From positions 1-50,624 of the forward strand of contig JABANN010000225.1 in NCBI GenBank assembly GCA_013115125.1: a stretch of DNA of 50,624 nucleotides, given 5' to 3'. Shown piece by piece: positions 10,860-20,854 of the stretch. The notes under the pieces are model-generated. The model had not been told where the DNA came from, made no database searches, and saw nothing but the letters and a program-made list of their open reading frames with translations. The position numbers and the translations under genes are program-made. Position 1 is the first letter of the stretch. Every line of letters starts with the position of its first letter. The DNA comes from Perkinsus olseni (Eukaryota > Perkinsozoa > Perkinsida).

Positions 10860-11321
10860 TCGCGCCGAGCCGGGTACGATTATGATTAGCCCGCACTATG
10901 CTCGCAGCTTCCGACGAAAAAACAGAATTCGGTAGCTATCGAATATTGGCAGCCAGAAACCCAATTGAACGGTTCTTCTTTCTTCCCTCCTCTAAACCAA
11001 AAAAAGTCGAGTTCGGCGGTTACGGCGGAAATGATAGCCGTCCCAAACTCGCTTTCAATACGATGGACTCGAGTCGGAGGGGGACTGGTTGAACTTACAG
11101 CGGAGCTCAATCAAACACACTCAAAAGACCTTACTCTTGTGTAAGAAAAATCACGTCTGATAGATTTTACGAACCAAAAATAAAACGCTTATGACCCGTC
11201 TCCACAAGTAGCGTCCGCAAGACACTAACGAGAAACACTGAAGAACCGACGATACCGCTGACAAGACTCGCAATGTGGATAGAACAGTTAATTCATACAT
11301 GTACTTTGCCTAACCTAACCT

Positions 11322-11351
11322 GAATCTTGCACGCTCAACCCCAAGATACTA
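11322..11351 (-). repeat. F3 element copy
   Basis: Minus strand: AGTATCTTGGGGTTGAGCGT, then GCAAGATTC. Same layout as the copy near 10845. Confidence 0.6.
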
Positions 11352-11575
11352 CCACAATCATCATCGACTGATATCCTCCCGCCTCGAATGAGCCGCTCGC
11401 GAAGGTCAACTTGAGCCGAAGAGGTCCCGTAGTTGCCGACATGCTGGACGAAGACGATGGCTTGTCGCTTCCACCACTTCAACTTGGTTGCACGAAATAT
11501 TTTCATGCAAATAGGTCAATTCGTCAGCGTAGCAGCGCATGTTTCGTCAGTGTATGCTTCAACTTGACCTGACAT

Positions 11576-11606
11576 GAATCCTGCATGCTTCGGCCTCAGA
11601 TATCCT
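11576..11606 (-). repeat. F3 element copy
   Basis: Minus strand: GGATATCTGAGGCCGAAGCA, then TGCAGGATTC. Confidence 0.55.
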
Positions 11607-11674
11607 AGCGTCGGGTTCGGCACTCGGGACATGTTCTGAGTGACCCTTCAAAAAATTCAGTCGGAGTTTTTAAT

Positions 11675-14600
11675 ATGGCCAATCGACCTCATCCGCACAT
11701 CCACCCCTCGCATGGAGGATACTCTTCCTATATCAATATTGACCCGCTGTATCTTGGTCGCATGGTAGGAAGATACAAATTAGCTCAACTGCGTGACTTA
11801 GTGGTATCTTTTCTCAGCAAATCCAAGGCTTCGACCTGAACCGAGATGACAATCAGCTCCGGTACACTCCCATCACGGTCTCTCAGGAGGAGCTTGTCTA
11901 CCATAAGAACATTAACTACGCCGTAAGCTGGCCCTAGCGTATCTTTTTTGACTGTCTTTGCCTAGGAGCGAGGTCTCAAGTTCCCAAGATTCCTGGACCA
12001 AATGTTCGACTCTGACTTCTACACGGAGTACTTCGAAGGGATGCCTCCGCCGGCGCCCTTCAAGTTGAAGTTCATCGAAGACCCCAACGCCAAAATAAGA
12101 GTTTTTATCGGTAAGTCGTCGGCTCCCCCCACCCTCTTCTCACCGTTCCCTAGCAGGCATCACCATGTACCAAGAACCCTGCGGTGGACTTGATGACGTC
12201 CGTCGACCCGGTCTGACTTTCATCCAGCAGAATCCCGACAACGACCGCCCCGAAGCTTTCAAGGAGCAAGCCATGGAGTCTGGTGGTGTCCCCGGCACTC
12301 TCGTCGGTGTCTTGGAGAACGTCCGCAAGTTCGTCGCTGAGACGCCGTACAAGTGGGAGGAGATCTGCGTCTGTCTTCTCGCCGATGGTCGAACCAGAAT
12401 TAACGGCGCCTACAACAACCTGCAAGCCTTGCAGCGGATGGGCATGTATCTTGACCTCGAGGAGATGTATCGCGAAGAAGGTCTGATGGACATCTCCGGG
12501 AGGATCCAGCCCATCGACCGATACAACTTTGACAGAATCCCCGACAAGAGCGCCTCCCGGGACCATCCCCGCTTCACGGTCGACAACGGCCAGCCGGTTT
12601 ATGTGCACCTCTTCGAGAACGTCATCCACTACGAGAATTACCCGCCGCTGCAGATGATGTTTGCCTTGAAGGAGTTCAACGCTGGCAAGCTGGATACGCA
12701 CCTTTGGTTCTTCGAGGGATTCGCCCATCACTTCTATCGAACGATGAATGAAAGAGCGGAGGAGACGGTCCATGAAGAGTTATATTGTGTGTGTCTTGAT
12801 GCTGGTAAGTATCTAAGGTCGAACCATGTAAGATACAAGATGGGTTAGAATATTTCCTCGGTGCAGGTACTCGACCCTACTCAAACGCAATAGTGAAGTT
12901 GATTGACGCCATGGATGCCAGCGACAAGGTGGCCGGTTGCTGCGGTGAAATCACAGTCGACCGCAATTTGCACCCCATCAATATCTTCTACAACTGGTGA
13001 GCCTCTTCTCCTCCTCCAACCCTCGGGCCCCCATGGCTTTCCTCAGGTACGTGGCCTCGCAGAACTTCGAGTACAAAGTTGGCAACTGCTTCGACAAGGC
13101 CTGTGAATCTTCATTTGGTTTCATCAGTGTAAGTCATGGCCAACTTGGCTATTTTACAGTTTTTCTATCAGGTCTTACCCGGTGCATTCTCAGCCTATCG
13201 GTGGTCGGCTCTCTCACCACCCGAGCTTGGACCAACCTCTGCCAAGCGACCCATCGTACCCTACTTCAAGAGCGTTACCCATGGCGGCGTGGTCAACCCC
13301 TTCCTTGGAAATATGTGAGTTTCGCATTCCGTCACTGCGCCGCGAAATTGCCTCCACTGAAGGTACTTGGCAGAAGACCGTATCTTAGCTCTGGAGCTTG
13401 TCTGCAGTCGAACGGCTGCCAACGTCCTGAGATACGTCAAAGGCTCGGTGGCCGTGACGGATGTAAGCGATCCGCTGCAGAGAAGCTAACTCACTCTTCC
13501 TAAATCAGGTTCCGGACACCTGCGCTGCTCTCATCAAGCAGCGTCGGCGATGGCTGAACGGCTCCTTCTTCGCCCAACTTTTCTCCCTCTGGCAGGGGCT
13601 ATTCCAATTCAGGATCTTCACCACCCGTCACAACGTCATTCGCAAACTTGCTCTGATGATCGAACTAATGTAAAGTCATTCTGTCGATCTCATTCGCCAT
13701 TCATTCTCCTCTCAGTTACTATATTTTCAACACCATTATGACGTGGTTCCTGGTGGGAGTCTTCTACCTCACATTCCTCATCCTATGGGATGACTTCCTC
13801 GTTAACGATGGTGACCATCTCTTCGAGGGCGCCGACATCGTCTTTGTCGTCATAAAGTTTATGTAAGTCTCATAACGAGAGGATGCAAAATAAGTCCGCT
13901 ATGCCATGTGGCAGAGCTGGGATTCGAGGCAAGGCTCAGTTGTCGCTGCGCTTGGCCGCCGTTCTAGTCCCGCGAGGCATAGCGGCTTCATCTCTGCATA
14001 TCCCTGACTGTATGTTCCTGTCAGATACCTCCTCCTCATGTTCTGTATTTTCCTCCTCGCCATGGGTACGGCCCCTGACGCTCCTCGACGGTCCCTCCGG
14101 GTCTTGTAAGTCCCCTTCCAGCCGCCTCTTCCCCCCCCCCCACTCCCCCCTCAGGTACGTTCTAATCTCACTTGTTTTTGGTGTTTTCATGATGGGCACG
14201 TTTGCTCTTGCCGTCTATAACGTCATCGAGTCGGACGATATCGTCCTTGCGGCAGTCGGCATCGCGGCTGTTGCCAGCTACGTCATTGTTGCTTTTCTCC
14301 ACTGTGAAGTAAGTCCGTCTTCCCCATTCCTCATAGTCACCGTTACCTCCCTCAGGGACATCATATACTCCTCACGTACTTCCAATACACGTTCATGGCG
14401 CCAACTTACATCAACGTATTCCAAGTCTTCGCCTTTTGTAACACACACGACCTCTCCTGGGGTGAGCGGCAGTCACCATCGCGACCATCTCGAAGGTTCT
14501 CTCCCTGTAGGTACCAAAGGCCTCGACAACAACGACGTCTCGCAAAAAGACGTTCAAGCCCAGCGCAATGAGTTCAGAACCTATCTGGTTCTCTTCTGGG

Positions 14601-15046
14601 CCCTCTGCAATCTGGGGTTGATCTTCGTAAGCTCGTCTTCTCATCTTTCTTTTAATTTGTGTTGTTCAGGCTGTCGCCGGTACGACCCTCGATGGAGGAG
14701 CGCAGACTGTGTCGGCTGATACCTTCCTTCTTGTCGTCCTCGGTATTGTTGTTGCCTTTAACGGTTTCAAAACCATCGGCTCTGTCTGGTAGGACGGTCC
14801 TTTCTGATAGCTTTTCTCGATACCGTCTACGCAGGTTCCTATTCGGCCATTACGTCCGTAAGTGCTTCCGCTGCATCTGCGGTGGTCGAGGGAAATCACG
14901 AGCAGTGAAGAAGACGAAGAAGAAGCAGCCATTGACGCCTCCAACTGTAGGTCCACGGATCCAAGCTCGACCATCGACCTCGCCGTTTTCAGGATCCGCG
15001 ACCCACCGTGGTGAGCTCATCGCCTCCTCGGCAGTTGTCTGTGTGA
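11675..15046 (+). CDS. CHS: Chitin synthase (GT2 family)
   Basis: Makes beta-1,4-N-acetylglucosamine polymer from UDP-GlcNAc at the plasma membrane. At least 17 exons join into one protein. Catalytic-domain blocks are AGITMYQEPC, WEEICVCLLADGR, LYCVCLDAGTRP, a GCCGEITVDR acceptor region, QNFEYKVGNCFDKACESSFGFI and LPGAFSAYRW. These are followed by EDRILALEL and QRRRWLNGSFFAQL; QRRRW is the signature of chitin synthases. The C-terminal half has several membrane helices (TWFLVGVFYLTFLI, YLLLMFCIFLLAM, VLISLVFGVFMMG, VIVAFLHCE) and the fungal-like SWGTKGLD motif. It ends in a Lys-rich, then Pro/Ser tail. The start at 11675 gives a short N-terminus, so there is no myosin or other extension. Most introns are 43-65 nt; one of about 160 nt begins at 13863. 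The introns at 11762-11814, 12805-12866 and 13315-13362 carry F3 or F2 words. Confidence 0.93.
11762..11814 (+). repeat. Chitin synthase intron with inverted F3 ends
   Basis: A short GT..AG intron in which AAGATAC lies near the donor and GTATCTT near the acceptor. These are exact inverted repeats about 28 nt apart. The coordinates are accurate to a few bases. Confidence 0.6.
12805..12866 (+). repeat. F3-type intron in chitin synthase
   Basis: 62 nt, GT..AG. Directly after the donor it reads GTATCTAAGGTCGAACCATG and then TAAGATAC, giving the 7-nt inverted ends. The protein reads CLDAG^TRPYSNA across it. Confidence 0.8.
13315..13362 (+). repeat. F2-type intron (reverse orientation) in chitin synthase
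   Basis: 48 nt, GT..AG. It contains GCGCCGCGAAATTGCC, the reverse complement of the F2 core. The protein reads PFLGNM/Y^LAEDRIL across it. Confidence 0.75.
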
Positions 15047-15975
15047 CACCTTTTTGTATGATCGGATATTCTATAAATTGAGTCTATTACGTTATTTGAT
15101 TATCATCTTAGATCTTCCCGACAGGTCATCTCGGGTAACGAGAGATGTTTCTAGCTCATGTAATTTATTATACTGTTGAGTTGTCAGTGTGAACTGGATG
15201 TCATCCCTTCGAAATCCGCGGACTCCGATCAAGATACTTCCACCCCTCAGTCCCGAAGTCGACAAAATGACCGCCGAAAGCAATCCACTCGTCGAAGTGT
15301 TGAAAAGTGAAAGCATCGCTACATGTTGATGCCATTGGCAGGGATGAATCTCATGGTGGACTCACGGCAGAGTTTTTCTTTGTAAATGTTTATTCCCTCC
15401 TTGACTGGATGACGCTCTGCCCCTCCTCGAAATCCCTCCACACAAAATGGCGGGGGTAGACCCAGGTATAACACCAACCATCGTGTACCACCTGGCCGCG
15501 AGAGTGCAATACTCTTTTCTTATCGTTCGGTACATGATGATGCAACCTTTCTGCCCCCTTCGCGTGGCCTCTTCTGCATTTCTGAAGAGACGGGGTTTCG
15601 ACATTCATCGAGTGTAAAGGTCAGGCAGAAGCTGTTGCGCGAAGTTCGTCCTCGAACCCTTCGATGGTCTTGTTGTTAACAATTGCTCACTTGCCGGTGC
15701 CGTGCAAAGATCTCGCTGCGAACAGGGCCATTTCCCCGATGCAACGGTTGAATGCTTCATGCAATCTCTTCGACGAAATCATGGAGACCACGTCTTATTC
15801 TAGCTTCGAGTATGCATCCGTCGGCGATACAACGATCGAATGATAGTCGAAGATATCCTGAGTAGTCTCTGGCGGACCCAGGTGTAGCTAGAGGTGTCAG
15901 AAAGATGCAGTGATGAGTATCCGCAGCGAATCTCTACTAACACGACACTCCTCATCACCGTCAACAGCATCATCA
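15047..15975. other. Intergenic; possible small gene not resolved
   Basis: Between the end of chitin synthase and the end of the MORN gene. A minus-strand frame at 15092-15316 starts with MLSLFNTSTSGLLSAVILST, which could be a signal peptide, but nothing else supports it. Other frames are short and unrecognised. Confidence 0.35.
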
Positions 15976-16851
15976 TCATACGCATGCACCATCCGATGAT
16001 ACCCAATGGAGGTTGGTGATGATGTCATCGCTAATATCTGATGGTGTGTGACTTTGAGTGTACTTTCCGAAGATTCTCCCTCCATCCGGCAGCGTCCAAA
16101 CACCTTCACCGATCGGCTGACTGAACCTACGCGTTCCCACTTGATACCTTCGAGTGACGCTGCCGCTGCCGTCGGATGCTCAACTCACTTAAGATCGAAC
16201 TTCCCTTCGAAGACTGGGCTGTTGTGGTCGGGTGATAGCCTCCACGTCCCCTCGACTATCCTATCATCCTTCCAGCTCCCCGTGATCGACGCCTGTTTCC
16301 CCACTTTACCGCGTACTCGATGCATGCAAGCCCACCTGCCCCCTACGGTAGACGTAGGTGCCGGTGCCATGCCGAAGGCCATCCTTCCACTCTCCAGTGT
16401 AGACATCACCCGACTCGCCGTACATCATCGTACCCTTACCGTTATACAGGCCTCGAGCGAAAGACCTGCCAGACACCTGGGCTCATCAGCCCTCCATCAG
16501 CTTACCCATGGTAGTAGCTGCCGCCCTCAACCATCGTGTATTTGCCCATGCCGTGCTTCTTGCCTTCTTCATAGCTGCAGCCATCATTCGAGTACCGCCC
16601 TGCTGGTCTCCTCACCTTCCCTCGTAAGTATTGCCACTCTTGTGCGTGTAAACACCATCGCCCGACTTCATACCATCCTTGAAGTGGCCCTCATAGACAT
16701 CACCATTGGGGTAGGTGGCAGTACCCTAAAGTTGCTGATTCGCAGGAGGCAGGGGATGCACACAGACCTTCCCAGTGTAGCCGAAGGCCGACGGCCTCGT
16801 CTCCCCTTCCTCGGTGACCAGACTGTATAAAACTGCCTCCTCCTCAGCCAT
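15976..16851 (-). CDS. MORN-repeat protein
   Basis: MORN repeats bind membranes or scaffold cytoskeletal structures in alveolates. Exons join to give MAEEEAVLYSLVTEEG..., then repeats GTATYPNGDVYEGHFKDGMK, SGDGVYTHKSGNTYEG, KKHGMGKYTMVEGG, YNGKGTMMYGESGDVYTGEW and KDGLRHGTGTYVY. A divergent repeat follows (GSWKDDRIVEGTWRL) and a last one (GEGVWTLPDGGRIFGKY). The end is at 15976-15978. Introns are short; one appears to be only about 31 nt. One junction (near 16591-16611, between YEG and RYSNDG) needs removal of about 20 nt that starts with GT but has no AG where the frame requires it. Start 16851 is the first ATG and gives no leader. Confidence 0.85.
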
Positions 16852-17301
16852 GACGGGATTAGATACTGAAGTTATGAACTCGACCTCTCCCACCACTGCC
16901 ACGCTCGATCGGAAGATACTATGTTAATTCACGTCCTGTGTCCCTGCCAAATTCTATTAACAACACGAGTCAACCAAAGATACCTACTGCCGCTACAACA
17001 TAGCTCGGCATATTATCATCAATATATATAAAGACCTTCGTCATCTGTTGTTGATACTCAAGATGATATAACTTTCATTCGCCGATCTTTAAGGAGATTC
17101 TATTACTATGAGGTTGTGAAGACGACTATAAAGGGATGAACAGAGGACGGTGGCAGCGGCGACAAGCCTCATGTCCATCATCAACATCAGCCACCATCAA
17201 CTCCGCTGTTTTCTGCTTCTAAATAACTATTAACTTCATACGACATCGATACATCAGCAGCAGCAAAGGGTATCATCATCGGATGACACCCGAGGCCCTT
17301 C
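16852..17301. other. Intergenic
   Basis: AT-richer than its neighbours, with TATATATA near 17023. It separates the MORN gene start from the KH gene stop. No gene seen. Confidence 0.5.
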
Positions 17302-20300
17302 TTAGTGGGCGTAGTAGGATGGCCTTTGATGGAGCATCCTAGTGGCCGCGATATACTGCTGGATAAGGAAGAAGGCATGGGTGTTCTGGAGTGGAGTGCC
17401 GGTCAGCCAAGCAAGGACGCCACCACGAGTGGACGACGATGATGGCGAGGATGTGGATGAGCCAGGCAGGTCGAAGGCGCCTCTTCCATTAGGGGAATCA
17501 TTGGGATGGAGAGATATGCTGAGGGAAAGGGGGTGATCGTTCGATAAGAGAAGAGAGCCTTCTTACTCGGGAACGAAGCCGCCCACTGTGATGCGGCATC
17601 CGGTTTGTTGAAGAATCCCACCGGCTTCGGCGAGGAGTAGCTGAGCTTGGGGTAGAGAAGGAAGGACGATCTGAGGTAGGTGGCGATGACTAAAGCTCTA
17701 CCGATCACGATATTCTGAGCGTTCTTTGAAGGGATTGAACCCGGACCATTCGATTGGCCGGCTAGAGTTCTCACCGTCATCGTGACATAGGTGTTGATGA
17801 GCTGTGGCATCGACTGGGCCTCGCGGACACTCCTTTCGAAAGCACCTACCCCCACACTCAACCGTTTGTTCAATAACAATACCACACTCACTGAGCCTCT
17901 CAGTAATGCCGTTGGAATTGTTACCACCACGATGAACGCTGGTGGAAGGGGGGCGGGGGGAGGCGACGGATGGGCTGCCGGAAGAAGAATCACCTAAAGA
18001 ATTATGAGATGGATGACGATGAACTATTCGGGCAGCAAGCCTTACGGTCGTCATCCGGAATGCCGGCGATGTCAAGGGCCTTGCGATCCATGATTTGCAC
18101 CACCCTTAAGATAGCGTCTGAGGAACACAGATGAGATGAGAGGAGGTCAACACAGGGAAAAGATACAGTTGGGGGGCACGAGCTTGAATTCTATCATGCC
18201 AACAACTATTTGTTGTCAACGAGTCATACACCTCACCAGCGTTGTACGCTCTTCGCACCGAAGACCTAATTATTGGCGAGTAGGGAAGTTGGGTCCCCTA
18301 GGGGCTTCTCGAAGGAGGGTGATCATACTACCCGGTACCCCCATCAGATTTCGGATGATTGCTGACGGGTCGACTTACCAGCCTTCTGCTTGGACGTGCC
18401 CGAAATTTCGATGAGCCGGTGGGAGCTCAGAGTCCGGCGAATAACCGACTCCGTCAGAGTATCTCCAGTGGATAGAGGGGAGTCCGAGGGTCTAACTCTG
18501 AGAATCGGTGAGCTCCAACCCTTCGTAGGTTCGAATCCCAGCGGCGGTACTTCTGTATAGCGGCTCCTGTGGCCCTAGTAAGTCTGCGCATCCTCTCTCC
18601 ACCACGGCCCATCACCGCCCCGAAGAGCTCCGGTGGAATCAACACCTTCATTTTAGAGCCAGAATGACGGAGGAAGAAGTTGGCCTCCACCGACGAAGCA
18701 TTCGGACCGATCACGGCCGGTGTCGGGTATCTAACATTACATACCACGGCGGGCCGTCAAAGGAGTTTGCCATGCCTTGCTATGCGTCCTTGGCAGCCCA
18801 AACGTCGAAGGTGGTGGGCAATAGAAATGAAGATACCACCACGAGAAAGCCATCAAGGAGGCCGCGGACAGGTTAAGAAATTCTAAAATGGATGGCCCAC
18901 CTTTCGAGATCGCCGAGGAGGTCCAGCAGGGCGTGAGCCTTCCTTAGAGAGGCCGAACGGGAGTAAGGTGAAGATAGTCCAACCGACACCACCTGAAGAG
19001 AAAACTGCCTTATCGCGCGCCCGGATGATCGATAAGTAGTACTACCCTCCATTCCGGAGTGACCGTATCAACGTTGATGGATACGGCGGGAGAGTACTTG
19101 TCGCGGAGGCGGTTAATTTTTCGACCTGAGAGGGGCCTTCCGATCGGAGACGGCGGACAGGAACTTGACCTACCCGACTTGCCGAGGAGCCAGGCGGCCT
19201 CTTGAGGTGAGACCAGGAATCTACTCGGCTCGATAACAGCGAGAGAGGGCAGACCAATGTCGCGACTTGAAGAGGGAGCTGATTGATCAACAGGGCAGAC
19301 CGTCCGACTTCACTGCGAAGCTCCCGGGTTCAATCCAACGGACGACTTACAATTAGTGGCCGACTCGGTATCTTCCAGTCTTCCTGGGTTGGTGAGAGGG
19401 TCCCATCCACCAGGGAACGAAACCCCAGCTCTTCCTCGATCTTGCAAATCTTGCAATTTCTCAACGACAGCAATCACTGCCCTACCCAGGTTCGGCCAGC
19501 ATCCAGTGATGCGGCACCTACATCGTCAACACCGTCACTCAAGTCGGTACCCCCCACTTGCTGACCTTCTAAAGTTGGGAGTGCCAACAACAGGCTCTGT
19601 GACGAATTGAATTATGCAGCCTGTATCGGCTTGGAGACTTCTCACGGTCTGCCCTTCATGGCCGATCATGCCCGGCAGCGTACTACCTGGACTCAGCTGT
19701 GGGAGACGCTAATGGGCGCTGATGGAGCTTACCCGGAATGAGCAGGCAAATGCAGCAGGTATCGGACGAGACCTGAGGAATGGGAAGTTAACGAGGGTCT
19801 CCGGGGCGGAGGATGTGGAAAACTTCACCTTAGAGTCAGCTCGGAAGATCTCCCTCTCCACGCGTTGAGGATCGAAGTCCTCTTCTGGAAGGCACAGGCG
19901 ACGGCATATCCCCGCCAACATCCTAGTAAGATACGAAATAGGTCAACCTCAGGTCTATCTTAGCTCACATCTCGACGTTCCTGCTTTTCATGTCATCTCG
20001 AATTGCATTATTATCATCAGCCAGATTCGGCCTAACCGCGACGATTCGTTCTCTTTGGGAGTGAAGGGCCGCGGGCGTCTCGCTCTCGTGGACCACCAGG
20101 CTCGCTCCGGGCCAAGCCTCTCTGATCTGAAAGGGCTCATCAATAAGCGAAGAGATGGTACTCTCCCGACTGCTCACCTGATTGATAATCCTTCCTTGTT
20201 TCCCAATCAACCTGCCCACATTATCAACCGAAAGAAGGAATAGGACCGGTATGCGGCCACTGGAAGGGCGATTAGAGTTGGAGGCAGCAGCAGCAGCAGC

Positions 20301-20366
20301 AGCCCCTACTGGAGCCGAGGAGGTTGGTGAAGATTCTGAAATCAACGAGGTATTCCACACGACCAT
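17302..20366 (-). CDS. Multi-KH domain RNA-binding protein
   Basis: At least three KH domains are readable. KH1 has VGRLIGKQGRIINQIREAWP and continues to ERIVAVRP. KH2 has LPGMIGHEGQTVRSLQADTG. KH3 has VLIPPELFGAVMGRGGERMR and continues RLTRATGAAI, ending EISGTSKQKADAILRVVQIM. The GxxG loops are GKQG, GHEG and GRGG. KH1 is preceded by a poly-Ala run (20286-20303). The C-terminal part is Ser/Pro rich and ends in ATRMLHQRPSYYAH. This layout resembles PCBP/Nova-type post-transcriptional regulators. A start at 20366 (MVVWNTSLI) is the first ATG in the KH1 exon; an upstream exon is possible. Introns include 19923-19968 (F3), 19441-19485 (F1-like) and 17715-17774 (tRNA T-arm); a long intron lies near 18125-18378. 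The segment 18880-19350 between KH2 and KH3 is only partly resolved. Confidence 0.8.
17715..17774 (-). repeat. Intron with sense tRNA T-arm in the KH gene
   Basis: 60 nt, GT..AG. The transcribed sense reads GGTCCGGGTTCAATCCC, a T-arm with B-box. The protein reads INTYVTMT^NIVIGRALV across it. Confidence 0.75.
18505..18555 (+). other. tRNA T-arm-like fragment
   Basis: CGTAGGTTCGAATCCCAGCG with a following GGCGGTA, antisense to the KH gene and just inside a predicted intron after KH3 (ATGAAIQ). No complete tRNA could be folded. Confidence 0.5.
19300..19345 (+). other. tRNA T-arm-like fragment
   Basis: AAGCTCCCGGGTTCAATCCA on the + strand, antisense to the KH gene and within its unresolved middle part. 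Confidence 0.45.
19441..19485 (-). repeat. F1-like intron in the KH gene
   Basis: It reads GTTGAGAAATTGCAAGATTT in sense, a variant of the F1 word, and would run from GTAGGGCAG to TTGCAAG. The join was not proved by protein. Confidence 0.45.
19923..19968 (-). repeat. F3-type intron in the KH gene
   Basis: 46 nt, GT..AG. In sense it contains GAGGTTGACCTATTTCGTAT and ends in TTACTAG. The protein reads SRNVEM^MLAGICRRL across it. Confidence 0.65.
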
Positions 20367-20854
20367 CCTCCTATTCGATGGAGTACTTCCTACGAATAGG
20401 AGGGTGGAGTACTTCACAGTACCGGAACTCAGAGCCGCTCCGGGAAAAATGCGAAATGTGGCTGTAGATTAGACTGTGAATTCCAGAATTAGTTCAAAGA
20501 GTGCCCTCATCCATGCCTTCCGCGGTGCTGACAATTTCAGGGCGCGCGAGAATTCAAAAGCGCGACCGCTCACCCGGAGAGCAGGGGGCCTATTGAAAAG
20601 AGAGAGGCAGACGAAATGGCTCACCGTCCGCGGGAGTAGGTTGGCAACCTTCCAGGGTATTCTGTTGTTGTTTTTCATTCTTCTCAGGGACGGTAGTAGC
20701 GGCAAGGCAGGGGAGGGAATTCGATAGGTCTGGTCGAATGGTCGACATACGAGGAGAGGATCGAGGATCGATCGATAAACGATAGATTATCTCTCCAAGG
20801 GAAGTGAGGAATCTTAGGCCGATGCTTGCTAAACACAAAGCCAAATGCTCAACA

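Larger units (their letters stand above)
10421..11674. other. Intergenic with three dispersed F3 copies
   Basis: No supported gene in about 1.25 kb. It holds three copies of the ATCYTGCAYGCT..AACCTAAGATA word (F3, reverse orientation), about 490 and 250 bases apart. They may mark introns of an unrecognised gene or free copies. Confidence 0.45.

Noticed and set aside
12150-12773. 207-codon minus-strand open frame.
   Set aside because: It lies antisense to the catalytic domain of chitin synthase and has no recognisable product.
13907-13935. GGGATTCGAGGCAAGG in the long chitin synthase intron as a further T-arm.
   Set aside because: It matches the B-box only partly and has no pairing stem.
16048-16830. 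260-codon plus-strand open frame.
   Set aside because: It is antisense to the MORN gene, which has clear repeats; the frame is a shadow of repetitive codon use.
18430-18555. A complete tRNA upstream of the T-arm near 18530.
   Set aside because: No 5' acceptor strand complementary to GGCGGTA and no foldable anticodon arm.
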